From contig JAHDEN010000034.1 in assembly GCA_020628815.1 (NCBI GenBank), positions 1 through 44,892 of the forward strand: DNA of 44,892 nucleotides. The letters run 5' to 3'. Numbering within the stretch: the stretch's first letter is position 1; each line of letters opens with the position of its first letter. Below, piece after piece: positions 18,697 through 27,623 of the stretch. The notes below the pieces were generated by a model, which saw only the letters and a list, made by a program, of their open reading frames with translations, was not told where the DNA came from and made no database searches. The stretch comes from Chloroflexota bacterium. Its GTDB lineage: Bacteria > Chloroflexota > Anaerolineae > Promineifilales > Promineifilaceae. A program made the translations under genes and the position numbers.

Positions 18697-19281
18697 ATGT
18701 CAGCAGCTTTTTTTATGTGGGTGATGCGTGCGTGTGGATGGGAGATTGTTGGCGGCCGGCCGCCCGCAGATAAATATATCTTTTTGTGTGCGCCTCATAC
18801 GTCCAATTGGGACGCTCTTTGGCTTTTTGTAGGGGTGCGCGGCTTGAAGATGAAGCCGAGGGTTTTGATTAAATCAACCTTCAACGTTTTCCCGATGAAG
18901 TGGCTTTTCAATTTCTTAGGTGGAGTTCCGGTTGATCGGAGCAGTAAGGCTTTTGGTCTAGCTCAGCAAATGGTTGATTATGCCAAAACGGTTGATGAGT
19001 TAGCCCTGGTGATCACGCCTGAAGGCTCTCGGTCACATCGCAAATTTTGGAAGACCGGCTTTTATCAAATTGCGTTAGCCGCAGAATTGCCCGTCTATCT
19101 GGTTTCAGTTGACTATCCGGCTGGCATTATCAAGATTTCTGAGGAACCAACTCCGATAACGGGGGATCATTCGGCCGATATGGATCATATTCGCAAATAT
19201 TACGAAGGGATTCGGGGCAAATACCCAGAGCATTTTGGGCCGGTCATGTTGAGGACAGAACTCAAAAAAGAGAAATCTTAA
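18697..19281 (+). CDS. PlsC-like acyltransferase, copy 1
   Basis: A 194-residue lysophospholipid acyltransferase-family protein. The catalytic HX4D motif is His34-Asp39 in APHTSNWDAL; the glycerol-phosphate site appears as FLGGVPVDRSS and the third block as ITPEGSRSHRKFWKTGFY. It lacks the usual N-terminal membrane anchor of PlsC, so it probably binds the membrane through surface helices. It starts 4 nt after the aminotransferase stop behind AAGGGGAA and overlaps the next gene by one base. It would transfer an acyl chain to a lysolipid or related acceptor; the acceptor is unknown. Confidence 0.85.
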   Translation: MSAAFFMWVMRACGWEIVGGRPPADKYIFLCAPHTSNWDALWLFVGVRGLKMKPRVLIKSTFNVFPMKWLFNFLGGVPVDRSSKAFGLAQQMVDYAKTVDELALVITPEGSRSHRKFWKTGFYQIALAAELPVYLVSVDYPAGIIKISEEPTPITGDHSADMDHIRKYYEGIRGKYPEHFGPVMLRTELKKEKS

Positions 19282-19847
19282 TGCTCGAAAAGATCGCACG
19301 ACTCATCCTAAAGCTATCCGGTTGGACGATGATGGGGACCAAGCCGCCAGAGAAAAAATATATGGCGATTGGGTATCCTCATACGGCCAATTTAGATGGA
19401 TTGTGGGTGATTCTGACGATCTTGGCGATGGGGGAGCGGCCGAAGGTTTTGGCCAAATCTACCCTGTTTCGATTTCCGATTAAGCGGCTGCTAACTTGGG
19501 CTGGTGGGGTACCTGTCGTGCGGGGCGAAGGTGCAAAGGATTTGGTTCAGCAGAGCGTGGAATATATTCAGTCGGTAGAAAATATCGCGCTCATGCTGTC
19601 ACCAGAGGGTAGCCGGTCTTATACAGAGTATTGGAAATCCGGCTTTTACCACATCGCTAAAGCGGCCGAGATTCCGATCTATTTTTGCTTTTTGAACTAT
19701 GGCACCAACGAATTGGGAATCAATAGTGATCCGCTCTATCTAACCGGAAACATGAAAGTTGATATGGATGTGATTAGAGGGTTTTATGCTGATAAGGCTA
19801 GCAAATGGCCGGAACGTAACGGCCCAATTCGGTTAAAAGGGGAGTAG
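19281..19847 (+). CDS. PlsC-like acyltransferase, copy 2
   Basis: A 188-residue paralogue of the preceding gene, sharing the same layout: His34-Asp39 in YPHTANLDGL, then LTWAGGVPVVRGEG and LSPEGSRSYTEYWKSGFYHIAKAAEIP. The stop and start codons of the two genes share one base (TAATG), so they are translationally coupled. The copies have drifted far outside the active-site blocks, which suggests an old tandem duplication and probably different acyl acceptors or a heteromeric enzyme (inference). Confidence 0.85.
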   Translation: MLEKIARLILKLSGWTMMGTKPPEKKYMAIGYPHTANLDGLWVILTILAMGERPKVLAKSTLFRFPIKRLLTWAGGVPVVRGEGAKDLVQQSVEYIQSVENIALMLSPEGSRSYTEYWKSGFYHIAKAAEIPIYFCFLNYGTNELGINSDPLYLTGNMKVDMDVIRGFYADKASKWPERNGPIRLKGE

Positions 19848-19854
19848 GGGCTAT

Positions 19855-19904
19855 CTCATTCGCATGAAAGAAATTCCAAAGCGGTTCGACTAACTGCGAA
19901 TGAG
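19855..19904. terminator. Inverted repeat between convergent genes
   Basis: CTCATTCGCA (19855-19864) and TGCGAATGAG (19895-19904) are perfect 10-bp complements separated by 30 nt. The position between convergent genes suits a bidirectional terminator, but there is no T-tract and the loop is long, so a small repeat element is equally possible. Confidence 0.45.
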
Positions 19905-19925
19905 TCGGCCTGGAATAAGCCCAAC

Positions 19926-20699
19926 CTAACCCGTTTCTGCCATCTGTTCAAACAGTTTGCCTGTTAAAACCATCTCATCCGGCCGGAGACCCAAAACTTG
20001 CCCGGCCGCAAACATCAGCGCTTGATTGCTCGTCACCACCGGCTTGCCCAACTTTTTCTCTAACTCACCAATTGCCTCAACCGCCCGCATGTCAGTGCAC
20101 GACAAAATGATGGCCTCCGCCTCTTCACTGTCCGCGTCACATCCCAATTCAACAACTCGGTCAGGTGTCAGTTCCCCTTGTCCATAGTTGCCCAAGTCTG
20201 AGCCGACGTAGGCGCTAGACACCGTTTCAAAGCCACACTGAGTTAAGAAATCTATCGCTTCTTGGTTAAGCTGTTCGACGTACGGTGATGAAAATCCGAT
20301 CTTTTTCACACCCAGCGCATTAAGGGCTAAAACCAACGCCCCGGCCGCTGTAATGGCAGGTTTGCCGATCATGTCGCTGATCCGTTGCGCAAACTGCTGG
20401 TCAAATTCAGGGCCATGCGCCAGTGTGGCCGAGGTGCAACCGTAAATGATCGCATCCGGCCGGGTTGCGGCTAACGAGTCCACCACCTCTTCAAGCGAAG
20501 CCAGAGCGAACTGTCGCATTTGGTTGCTGTCCGGCACTTCGTCCAGATCGTATCCACCGGCGCGTGCGAAGTGGAGCGACACGCCGTTCGGCCGGAGCAG
20601 TTGCATGTCTGGCTCAAGGTTGGTATTTGAAAATGGGACAACGATGCCGAGGCGAGCCCGGCCGCGGGATGGAAAAACGGTATAGGAGTCTGGTTGCAT
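19926..20699 (-). CDS. Asp/Glu racemase superfamily, maleate isomerase / arylmalonate decarboxylase-like
   Basis: Start chosen at 20699, where GGAG stands 8 nt before the ATG; upstream in-frame codons lack a ribosome site. The 257-residue protein has the two-cysteine centre of the superfamily, Cys88 in IIYGCTSATLAHG and Cys201 in IILSCTDMRAVEAI, one in each pseudo-symmetric half, and an N-terminal LGIVVPFSNTNLEPD typical of the maleate cis-trans isomerase and arylmalonate decarboxylase branch. Hydantoin and Asp/Glu racemases are relatives. Substrate unknown. Just upstream on the same strand lies the foreign-looking LRR-Roc gene and beyond it the hydantoinase-family gene, so the two metabolic genes may once have been adjacent. 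Confidence 0.8.
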   Translation of the reverse strand: MQPDSYTVFPSRGRARLGIVVPFSNTNLEPDMQLLRPNGVSLHFARAGGYDLDEVPDSNQMRQFALASLEEVVDSLAATRPDAIIYGCTSATLAHGPEFDQQFAQRISDMIGKPAITAAGALVLALNALGVKKIGFSSPYVEQLNQEAIDFLTQCGFETVSSAYVGSDLGNYGQGELTPDRVVELGCDADSEEAEAIILSCTDMRAVEAIGELEKKLGKPVVTSNQALMFAAGQVLGLRPDEMVLTGKLFEQMAETG

Positions 20700-20836
20700 T
20701 ATTTTCTCCAACATTCTCAACAAAATTTGTAACCAATATGAAATCAGATGTGAATTGATCATGGAATGCTTTTTCATAACAATGCTAAGGATATGGTGTT
20801 GTATCTTCTTCGAAATCAGCTATTAGTTACATTAAT

Positions 20837-23575
20837 TTATAAAATATCTGGAAACGATTTCTCACACTGTATAATAAACTCTCTTGCTTTGCCTCGTTGT
20901 TCAATATAAGAAGTTATTCCCAATATTTTCTCTTGCTTACCTCCGGGGAAATTTTCAAAATCAAAATTATGATCGTGTTCATTGTTGTAGTCTATGGAAA
21001 TGATTTTAAGCTGGCCCATTGAATATTTTTGCATAAATTCTCTAAACTCCCGATTTGAAGCTGGCCCATCAACTCCTTCGAGCATTTGCCTAACGTCAAC
21101 GTAGTCTCCAATTTCCTCAATTAAAACTCTTACATCTTTTTTCTCTTCAGCTAATCGGAGTAATTTGTATGAAACTGCAAAATTTGTGCCATGGATTGGG
21201 ACTTTTGCTTTTGCTGGGGACTTTGCATAACTGTTATGAATTGATTCAAAAGTTCCACGGATAATTGCTAGTAAGTCTCTTCTGCTTCCTTTATCTCCTC
21301 TTACTGCAATTGTTATTTTCTTTGAAGGTGCGTTGGATCTTATAATTGCAACACTTTTTTCAAAGTGAATAAGTAATGCGTTTTTCTTTAAATTTTCAGA
21401 CATATTTTTGATCCTATTATGCTCTCTCACAATAAATCGAGAAAATACGCTGGGAGGAACTCCATTTTCGTAATGATATTCAAAAAACAAATTACCTTCG
21501 AATCCTTCATCTTGAATATTTGTGTCAGGCAACAGATCAGGAATTAGATATCGGGCTTCTCCGTCAAATGAGAAAGCTAGTTCAAATTCTTCCATCATGT
21601 CTAATATAAATTGACGATGGCTAGTTGTTTTATATCGATTAGTTTCTAATATAGATGGAGTAATTTTTTTGTCTAAGACACCATTGTTTTTTACTACGTG
21701 CTCAGAATTTATGATGGCGTAAACTCCAGAGGTCACCCACTCGGGATTCAATATATTGGTTTCTTCGAGGATTGGATTTTGCTTGCCAGTAGAAAAATTT
21801 AAAACTGTTCCTAAATCATGTAATAAGCGTAACAAAGTTGGTTGATTATGCTCGTTTATATTTTCTTTTATACACATGTCGGCAAATTGATCGTACTTGA
21901 TGATATCTTTGCTTTCCTTTTCCTTCTCGATTAATTTCTTTACGTTGGCCCAAGGTTTTGGAATTATGTCATTGATGTGAGGCAAAAGTTCAATCGTTTT
22001 GTGCACTTCGGATAGCAGTTCGTCCAGTCCATCATTGTTCTTGCAAGATGTCCTTAAAATGTTTTGAATATTTGGATATTTATCCCTCAGAGCGAATTCG
22101 TTTAGATTGAGCATTGGATTTTCATCAATCCTATTAATCACTAAAATTATGGGTACACCAGTTCCACCATACTGTTCAATTAAGCTAAGCCAATAATCCG
22201 GTCTGTTCGCATTTCGGTCTGTTCTAGCATCAAGTACATAGAGGTAAATACTTCTTTTGGTAAGAAAAAATTGATGAGTGGCATGCATAACTTCTTGCCC
22301 ACCGAAATCCCAGATGTTTAATTGGACATGTCCTTCTTGAGTAGGAAGCTCTAGCGCATTTATTTTTATCCCATTTGTTTTGATACTTTTTGGATCAAAT
22401 GTATTGCTAATCAAGCGGTTAACTATTGAGGTCTTGCCGCTTCCTCCTTGCCCAAGTACTAAGACTTTTATTTCAGAAAGAGGCCTTTCGCTTTTTTGGA
22501 TTTCTTTTAGGTAGGATAGTATGTTATGGGCTAAGTAATTTTCTTTCCACTGAGCTTCTCCCAAAAGCTCTTCGGGGATATCTAGTTGATTTTCATGCAA
22601 CATCAAGGTTTTTAATGTTTCTAAATTAGTTATTTCTTTTGGTAACCGATTAAGAAGATTGTGCGAAAGATTTAAAATTTCGAGACTTTCAAGGCCGATG
22701 AAAGTCAATAATAATTCGGAGATTATGTTGTTATTTACATGAAGAATTTTAAGCCACTTGAGGCGGCATATTTCTTCGGGTAAGGTAGTTAAATTATTGT
22801 GACTAACATTGAGTTCTTTGAGATTTATTAAGTTTTGAATGTCCGCAGGTAAGCTTTCTAATCTATTTGAAGCAATATCTAGCTTCGCTAAATCGGGGAA
22901 ACTGCAAATATTTATCGGAATTTTGCTAAAACCATTGTTACTTAGGTTAAGTTCTTTGAGGTTTTTGATATGCTCAAATCCCTTTGGGAGGCCTTTAAGG
23001 GAGTTTGACTTTAAATTCAACTTTGTAAGATTTTGAAGGTTTTTGATTTCTTTTGGTAACCAATTTAAAGAATTATTTGATAAATCTAAATCCTTGAGAC
23101 TAGATAGACCTCCAATTGCAGTGTCAATGATTCTGATTGAGTTGTCTTTAACATCTAGACGAACCAATTTTTCTAAGTTGCTTATGCTTGAAGGTAAGAA
23201 ATCAAATTGATTTTCTGATAGGTCTAAATCTGTTAAGTTTATTAGATTCCCTATTTCTTCTGGTAAATGATTAATTAGATTGTTTTCTGCATTTAAAACC
23301 TGAAGCTGTGTAAGCTCCCCAATTGATTTAGGCAGTTGATGAATGTCATTATTTGAGATGTTTAACTTATTTAATGATTTGAACTTACCTAAGTCAGTCG
23401 GCAAAGATTTCAGTCTGTTTCCTGATAAGTCTAAAATTCTTAGGTTATCAAGTTCGGTGAATCTCGCAGGTAGACTGCTTAATTCAAAATTGTGGAGGCT
23501 GAGAGATTCAGAACTATTGATAATTGCATTATTAATTAAATCTACAGCTTCTTTGTATCTATTTTGTTGGCTCAT
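20837..23575 (-). CDS. LRR-Roc-COR (Roco) GTPase with C-terminal death-like EAD domain
   Basis: A 912-residue multidomain protein. Thirteen leucine-rich repeats with a 23-residue period (about 42-343, pattern NLxxLNLSxNxLxxLPxEI) precede a Ras-of-complex GTPase: P-loop GQGGSGKT (375-382), switch DFGGQEVMHATHQFF (423 on) and NRID (481-484) in place of NKxD. A COR-type region follows to about 800. The last 70 residues read like bacterial effector-associated domains (FENFPGGKQEKI, ITSYIEQRGKAREFI, ending FPDIL). Roco proteins are dimeric nucleotide-switch sensors; EADs recruit effectors by homotypic contact. GGAG lies 9 nt before the ATG. The gene is strikingly AT-rich and has no CGGCCG, unlike both flanks, so it was probably acquired. 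The domain calls up to COR are firm; the EAD call rests on motif memory. Confidence 0.85.
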   Translation of the reverse strand: MSQQNRYKEAVDLINNAIINSSESLSLHNFELSSLPARFTELDNLRILDLSGNRLKSLPTDLGKFKSLNKLNISNNDIHQLPKSIGELTQLQVLNAENNLINHLPEEIGNLINLTDLDLSENQFDFLPSSISNLEKLVRLDVKDNSIRIIDTAIGGLSSLKDLDLSNNSLNWLPKEIKNLQNLTKLNLKSNSLKGLPKGFEHIKNLKELNLSNNGFSKIPINICSFPDLAKLDIASNRLESLPADIQNLINLKELNVSHNNLTTLPEEICRLKWLKILHVNNNIISELLLTFIGLESLEILNLSHNLLNRLPKEITNLETLKTLMLHENQLDIPEELLGEAQWKENYLAHNILSYLKEIQKSERPLSEIKVLVLGQGGSGKTSIVNRLISNTFDPKSIKTNGIKINALELPTQEGHVQLNIWDFGGQEVMHATHQFFLTKRSIYLYVLDARTDRNANRPDYWLSLIEQYGGTGVPIILVINRIDENPMLNLNEFALRDKYPNIQNILRTSCKNNDGLDELLSEVHKTIELLPHINDIIPKPWANVKKLIEKEKESKDIIKYDQFADMCIKENINEHNQPTLLRLLHDLGTVLNFSTGKQNPILEETNILNPEWVTSGVYAIINSEHVVKNNGVLDKKITPSILETNRYKTTSHRQFILDMMEEFELAFSFDGEARYLIPDLLPDTNIQDEGFEGNLFFEYHYENGVPPSVFSRFIVREHNRIKNMSENLKKNALLIHFEKSVAIIRSNAPSKKITIAVRGDKGSRRDLLAIIRGTFESIHNSYAKSPAKAKVPIHGTNFAVSYKLLRLAEEKKDVRVLIEEIGDYVDVRQMLEGVDGPASNREFREFMQKYSMGQLKIISIDYNNEHDHNFDFENFPGGKQEKILGITSYIEQRGKAREFIIQCEKSFPDIL

Positions 23576-23714
23576 ATTTTAATACTCCAGTAATCGAGTT
23601 TTATTTTTCGATGGATTTTATTTGTAGTTTTGATTATCGTCAAAAATCAGACAAGGTTGTTGATGGATTATGGTTAGTTTTTATTGGCATTCAACAGATC
23701 AAATACCCCGCCGT

Positions 23715-26700
23715 TTACAGCGAATTCCTTTTAGGACATTCGACACCCTGTTGCTTGTAGCGGGGTAGCTCATTGTTTTCAAGCTCGGCCGGATCGCCGT
23801 AACCACCACCACCAGGCGTTTCAAAAATCAAGCGCTCCCCGGCCGGGATTTCAAACTCACCTTTGCCGGGCAGTTCCTCACCCGAGCTGGCAAACCAGAT
23901 TTTCCCCGGCGCACCGGGTCCGCCGCCTGCCAACCCTCGTGCTGGATATTTCATTCGCTCAACCGACAAAAAGAGCATAAACGGCCGGTTTTCGAGACTC
24001 TCAATCTCTAAAATCTGCCCGTGCCCGCCGCGGTATTTTCCTACACCACCCGAATTCTCCCGTAGCTCTCTGCGGTAAATAACCAACGGCGTTGTTGTTT
24101 CCGTAATCTCTACCTGTGACCCCCACACCCCGCTAGGATAAGCGGTGGCCGACAAGCCATCTTTGTTCGGCCGTGCGCCTGTGCCGCCGTTATGCGTTAG
24201 CTCGGCCGCAAAATGAGTCACGTCCCCATCCTGACCCAGATCGACCACATTCCGCATCGGCAGGTCGTACATGCAGGATGCACCCTCGGCCGGGACCTGC
24301 CCCGGCATCGCCTGATGCAAACAGCCAAAGACCACATCCGGCATCAGCTGCCCGATCGTGTGGCGCATTGCCACAGGAGCCGGATGCTGTGCGTTGAGAA
24401 TGCACCCCTCCGGAGCGGTAACGATAAATGGTGCCAGTGACCCCGCGTTGTTGGGGATGTCGCTCGCCACCAAGCAGCGGATGCCAAAGACCGCATACGC
24501 CGTCGCATAGTTGAGCGGCACGTTGATCCCCATCTTTGAACAGGGGGAGGTGCCAGTTAAATCAAGCACCATTTTGTCCGACTCAACTTTGAGAGCCGCT
24601 TCAACGGTGATTTCTTTGTCATACCCATCCATCATCAGGGTGTTTTTATACGTTCCAGCCGGGATTTGGGCGATGGTTTCCACCGTCCCCTGATAGCTGG
24701 TGTTGATGATGTATTCGGCCAGCTCCTCCAGGCCGCTGATTCCAAAATCAGCCATCATCTCGAGAACCCGTGTGGCTCCGACCTCACAGCAGGCGATGAG
24801 CGCATAGGTGTCCCCTTCGTTCTGAATCGGCTCGCGCGAATTGGCTTTAACGATTTGGAGTAAAAGCTCGTTCACAACCCCGCCGTCAACCAGTTTGCAG
24901 GGTGGGATCAGCAACCCCTCGTCATAGATGTCGCTTCCTTCTGGCCCCATCCCCCGGCCGCCCAAGTCGATCAGATGAGACGTACAGGAGGTGTATCCAA
25001 TGACGGAATTTTCTTTAAATATCGGCTGGACTAAGAAGAAATCGTTTAAATGCCCGGCCGCCAGCCACGGATCATTGGTCATGTACACGTCCCCCGGTTG
25101 CATTTGCTCAACGGGAAAGTGATCAAGCATGTATTTGACCCCTTCAGCCATTGTGTTGATGTGGCCCGGCGTGCCGGTCACCGCTTGAGCCAGCATCCGT
25201 CCTTGTAGGTCAAATACCCCGGCCGAAATGTCGCCGCACTCGCGCACAATGGGGCTAAATGCGGTGCGGATCAACACCTGACCCTGCTCTTCAACCAGCG
25301 CCAACAGCCGGTTCCACATGATCTGCAATTCAATCTGGCTTTGTTGGACGGGTATCCCCGCCTGCGCATGAACAGGCAGGGATGCCTGTTCAACCCGTTT
25401 AGCAATAATGTTGCCCGTCCCATCCACAACGGCCGAAAAACCGGGTGTTAGCAGCGTTGTCGTTTGGGCTTCAACGATTAGGGCGGGTCCATCAATCTTG
25501 TCGCCAGCTTGCAACCCATCCCGATAAAAAACCGAGGTTTCTAGCTCACCCACATCTTGCCCAAAATAAACCAGTTGCTTTTTTGCAGGATTGGGCGCAG
25601 CACGCTGCACCCCTACTGTTTCACCGTGTAAGCGACGCGACACTGCCTCACTGGCTACTGATTTCGTGCTAACCGTCACGCTCCAATTCATGATTTCAAT
25701 CGTAAACGCAGGAACCGACCGCTTAAATTGAGCCTGATAAGCGGTGTCATACGCTTGGGCCAAGCTCGCCAAATCCGCTTCGGTCAACGGCCGATTTGGG
25801 ATGTCAACCTCGATCTCATGCCCCTGCCCTTTGTAGCGCATAAAGACCGTACGGGTTTCGACAAGCTCAGCACCCAAAGCCCCCTGTTCAACGATGGCTT
25901 GCGCCTCGGCCGACATCGTCTGGAGCAATCCGTTTATCCCCTCAAAATCAAATTCTTTCAGCGTTGTGTACCCGCTGCGAACAATCTCATAGCTTACTGG
26001 GGCGAATAAGAAGCCGACGGCCGACCCTACTCCCGGATCTTGCGGAATCACGATGCGTGAGACTCCCATCTTTTCAGCCACCCGCGCGGCGTGTAACGGC
26101 CCATTGCCACCAAAGGCGATCATAGTCCGTGACCCCAATTCAAGCCCCTGCTCAACCGCATGGATGCGCCCCGCACTCGCCATGTTTTCATCTACGATCT
26201 GCCCGATGGCAAAGGCGGCCTCGGCCGTGGGCAAGCCCAAACCTTGCCCCACATGCTCTGCAATGGCACGTTTTGCCAACTCTGGCTGGATGGCAAGCCG
26301 CCCCTCGGCAAATGCGCCGGTGTCGATATGGCCCAGCGCGACGTCGCTGTCGGTTACCGTTGCTTCAGTGCCGCTCCGGCCGAATGCGGCTGGCCCCGGC
26401 TCGCTGCCTGCGCTGTCTGGCCCCACCGTTAGCCTGTTCAAACGATCCAGTCGAGCGATCGATCCACCACCGGCCCCAATCTCAATCATTTCGATCACCG
26501 GGATGCGGACCGGCAGACCGGACCCTTTCATAAAGCGTTCTTCGCGCGCGATTTCAAAGTTGCGCGTCTTTTGCGGCTTTCCACCGTCGATAAGGCAAAT
26601 CTTGGCCGTCGTGCCACCCATATCAAATGAAACCACCTTGTCTAGCCCCAAATCTTTGGCGACCTGTGCGGCCAATATCGCCCCACCGGCCGGTCCTGAT

Positions 26701-27503
26701 TCCACTAGCCGGATCGGGAATCGACCGGCCGTTTCAAGCGTGGTCATGCCGCCGCTGCTGGTCATGATGAAAATAGGGCAGGTGATTCCTTCGGCCGTTA
26801 GCGAGCTTTCGAGTTTGGTCAGATAGGTTTGCATCAGCGGCCGGATATAGGCGTTGGCAACTGTCGTACACATCCGGTCAAACTCCCGAACTTCAGGACT
26901 GACTTCGCTTGATAGACTGAGTGATAAATGGGGGCGTTTGGCCATGATGACTTCGGCCAAACGTTGCTCATGAGCTGGATTGGCATAGGCGTGGAGCAGG
27001 CAAATGGCGACTGACGTAACTCCGGCCGCGTCGATCTCGGCCAATACCGGCTCTAGGCTCGCCTCATCTAGCGGGATATGAATCGCACCGTCGGCCGTGA
27101 CCCGCTCATCCACCGTGTAGCACCGTTCCCGTGGCACCAGCATGTCCGGCTTGTCTAGAAACACATCGTACTGGTTGTAACGCCGTTCATAAGCGATCTC
27201 TAAAACATCCCGAAACCCTTTGGTGGTGATGACACCCACCATCGCCCCCTTTTTTTCGATGAGTGCATTGGTCGCCAGCGTGGTGCCGTGGATAAAGCTT
27301 GAAACCTGCTCAGGCTTTATCCCACTGTCATCCAGAGCAAGCCGGACACCGGTAATCGCCCCTTCAACCGGGTCTTGAGCGGTGGTTGGGGTTTTGGCGG
27401 TAATGAAGGTTCTCTCACCACTGCGGGTCGTTTCTAAGGCAACATCTGTAAATGTCCCGCCGATATCTACGGCGATTCTGGCTTGGGTCTCGGGTTGTTC
27501 CAC
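23715..27503 (-). CDS. Hydantoinase/5-oxoprolinase-type HyuA-HyuB fusion
   Basis: A 1262-residue ATP-dependent amidohydrolase. The N-terminal HyuA half has the actin-like ATPase entry IAVDIGGTFTDVALE, SFIHGTTLATNALI, SFDMGGTTAKICLIDGG and FGGNGPLHAARVA. The HyuB half starts near residue 720 (QIMWNRLLALVEEQGQVLIR) and contains GDVYMTNDPWLAAGHLNDF and the C-terminal GGGGYGDPAE. The two halves are usually separate genes in bacteria; the fusion has the size of eukaryotic 5-oxoprolinase. The family opens cyclic amides such as 5-oxoproline or hydantoins with ATP. The start is GTG, supported by GGAG 7 nt upstream. Substrate undecided. Confidence 0.92.
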   Translation of the reverse strand: MEQPETQARIAVDIGGTFTDVALETTRSGERTFITAKTPTTAQDPVEGAITGVRLALDDSGIKPEQVSSFIHGTTLATNALIEKKGAMVGVITTKGFRDVLEIAYERRYNQYDVFLDKPDMLVPRERCYTVDERVTADGAIHIPLDEASLEPVLAEIDAAGVTSVAICLLHAYANPAHEQRLAEVIMAKRPHLSLSLSSEVSPEVREFDRMCTTVANAYIRPLMQTYLTKLESSLTAEGITCPIFIMTSSGGMTTLETAGRFPIRLVESGPAGGAILAAQVAKDLGLDKVVSFDMGGTTAKICLIDGGKPQKTRNFEIAREERFMKGSGLPVRIPVIEMIEIGAGGGSIARLDRLNRLTVGPDSAGSEPGPAAFGRSGTEATVTDSDVALGHIDTGAFAEGRLAIQPELAKRAIAEHVGQGLGLPTAEAAFAIGQIVDENMASAGRIHAVEQGLELGSRTMIAFGGNGPLHAARVAEKMGVSRIVIPQDPGVGSAVGFLFAPVSYEIVRSGYTTLKEFDFEGINGLLQTMSAEAQAIVEQGALGAELVETRTVFMRYKGQGHEIEVDIPNRPLTEADLASLAQAYDTAYQAQFKRSVPAFTIEIMNWSVTVSTKSVASEAVSRRLHGETVGVQRAAPNPAKKQLVYFGQDVGELETSVFYRDGLQAGDKIDGPALIVEAQTTTLLTPGFSAVVDGTGNIIAKRVEQASLPVHAQAGIPVQQSQIELQIMWNRLLALVEEQGQVLIRTAFSPIVRECGDISAGVFDLQGRMLAQAVTGTPGHINTMAEGVKYMLDHFPVEQMQPGDVYMTNDPWLAAGHLNDFFLVQPIFKENSVIGYTSCTSHLIDLGGRGMGPEGSDIYDEGLLIPPCKLVDGGVVNELLLQIVKANSREPIQNEGDTYALIACCEVGATRVLEMMADFGISGLEELAEYIINTSYQGTVETIAQIPAGTYKNTLMMDGYDKEITVEAALKVESDKMVLDLTGTSPCSKMGINVPLNYATAYAVFGIRCLVASDIPNNAGSLAPFIVTAPEGCILNAQHPAPVAMRHTIGQLMPDVVFGCLHQAMPGQVPAEGASCMYDLPMRNVVDLGQDGDVTHFAAELTHNGGTGARPNKDGLSATAYPSGVWGSQVEITETTTPLVIYRRELRENSGGVGKYRGGHGQILEIESLENRPFMLFLSVERMKYPARGLAGGGPGAPGKIWFASSGEELPGKGEFEIPAGERLIFETPGGGGYGDPAELENNELPRYKQQGVECPKRNSL

Positions 27504-27543
27504 GCTTTTGCTCCGAATTTTTAAAGATTTTCGGAATAGTAGC

Positions 27544-27578
27544 GTTGCAGACTAAAGTCGGCAATCTTAGTTTGCGAC
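27544..27578. repeat. Imperfect inverted repeat between divergent genes
   Basis: GCAGACTAAAG (27547-27557) and CTTAGTTTGC (27566-27575) form a stem with one mismatch and one bulge around TCGGCAAT, extended by GT/AC pairs outside. It lies in the 120-nt gap between the hydantoinase start and the next gene and may be a repeat element or an operator. Confidence 0.4.
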
Positions 27579-27623
27579 ACCCAGGTGCTTTGCTTATGTA
27601 TGCTCTAGAGTTAGCCTAGTTTT

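Noticed and set aside
19861..19904. GGTTCGACTAACTGCGAATG looked like a tRNA T-arm
   Set aside because: No acceptor stem, anticodon arm or CCA end can be built around it; it belongs to the inverted repeat at 19855-19904.
20700..23714. Search for target-site duplications around the LRR-Roc island
   Set aside because: Only short AT-rich matches such as GATGGATT were seen, all on one side.
26053..26826. Long open frame (257 codons) on the plus strand
   Set aside because: It is antisense to the conserved HyuA region, whose GC-rich codons create open frames on the opposite strand.
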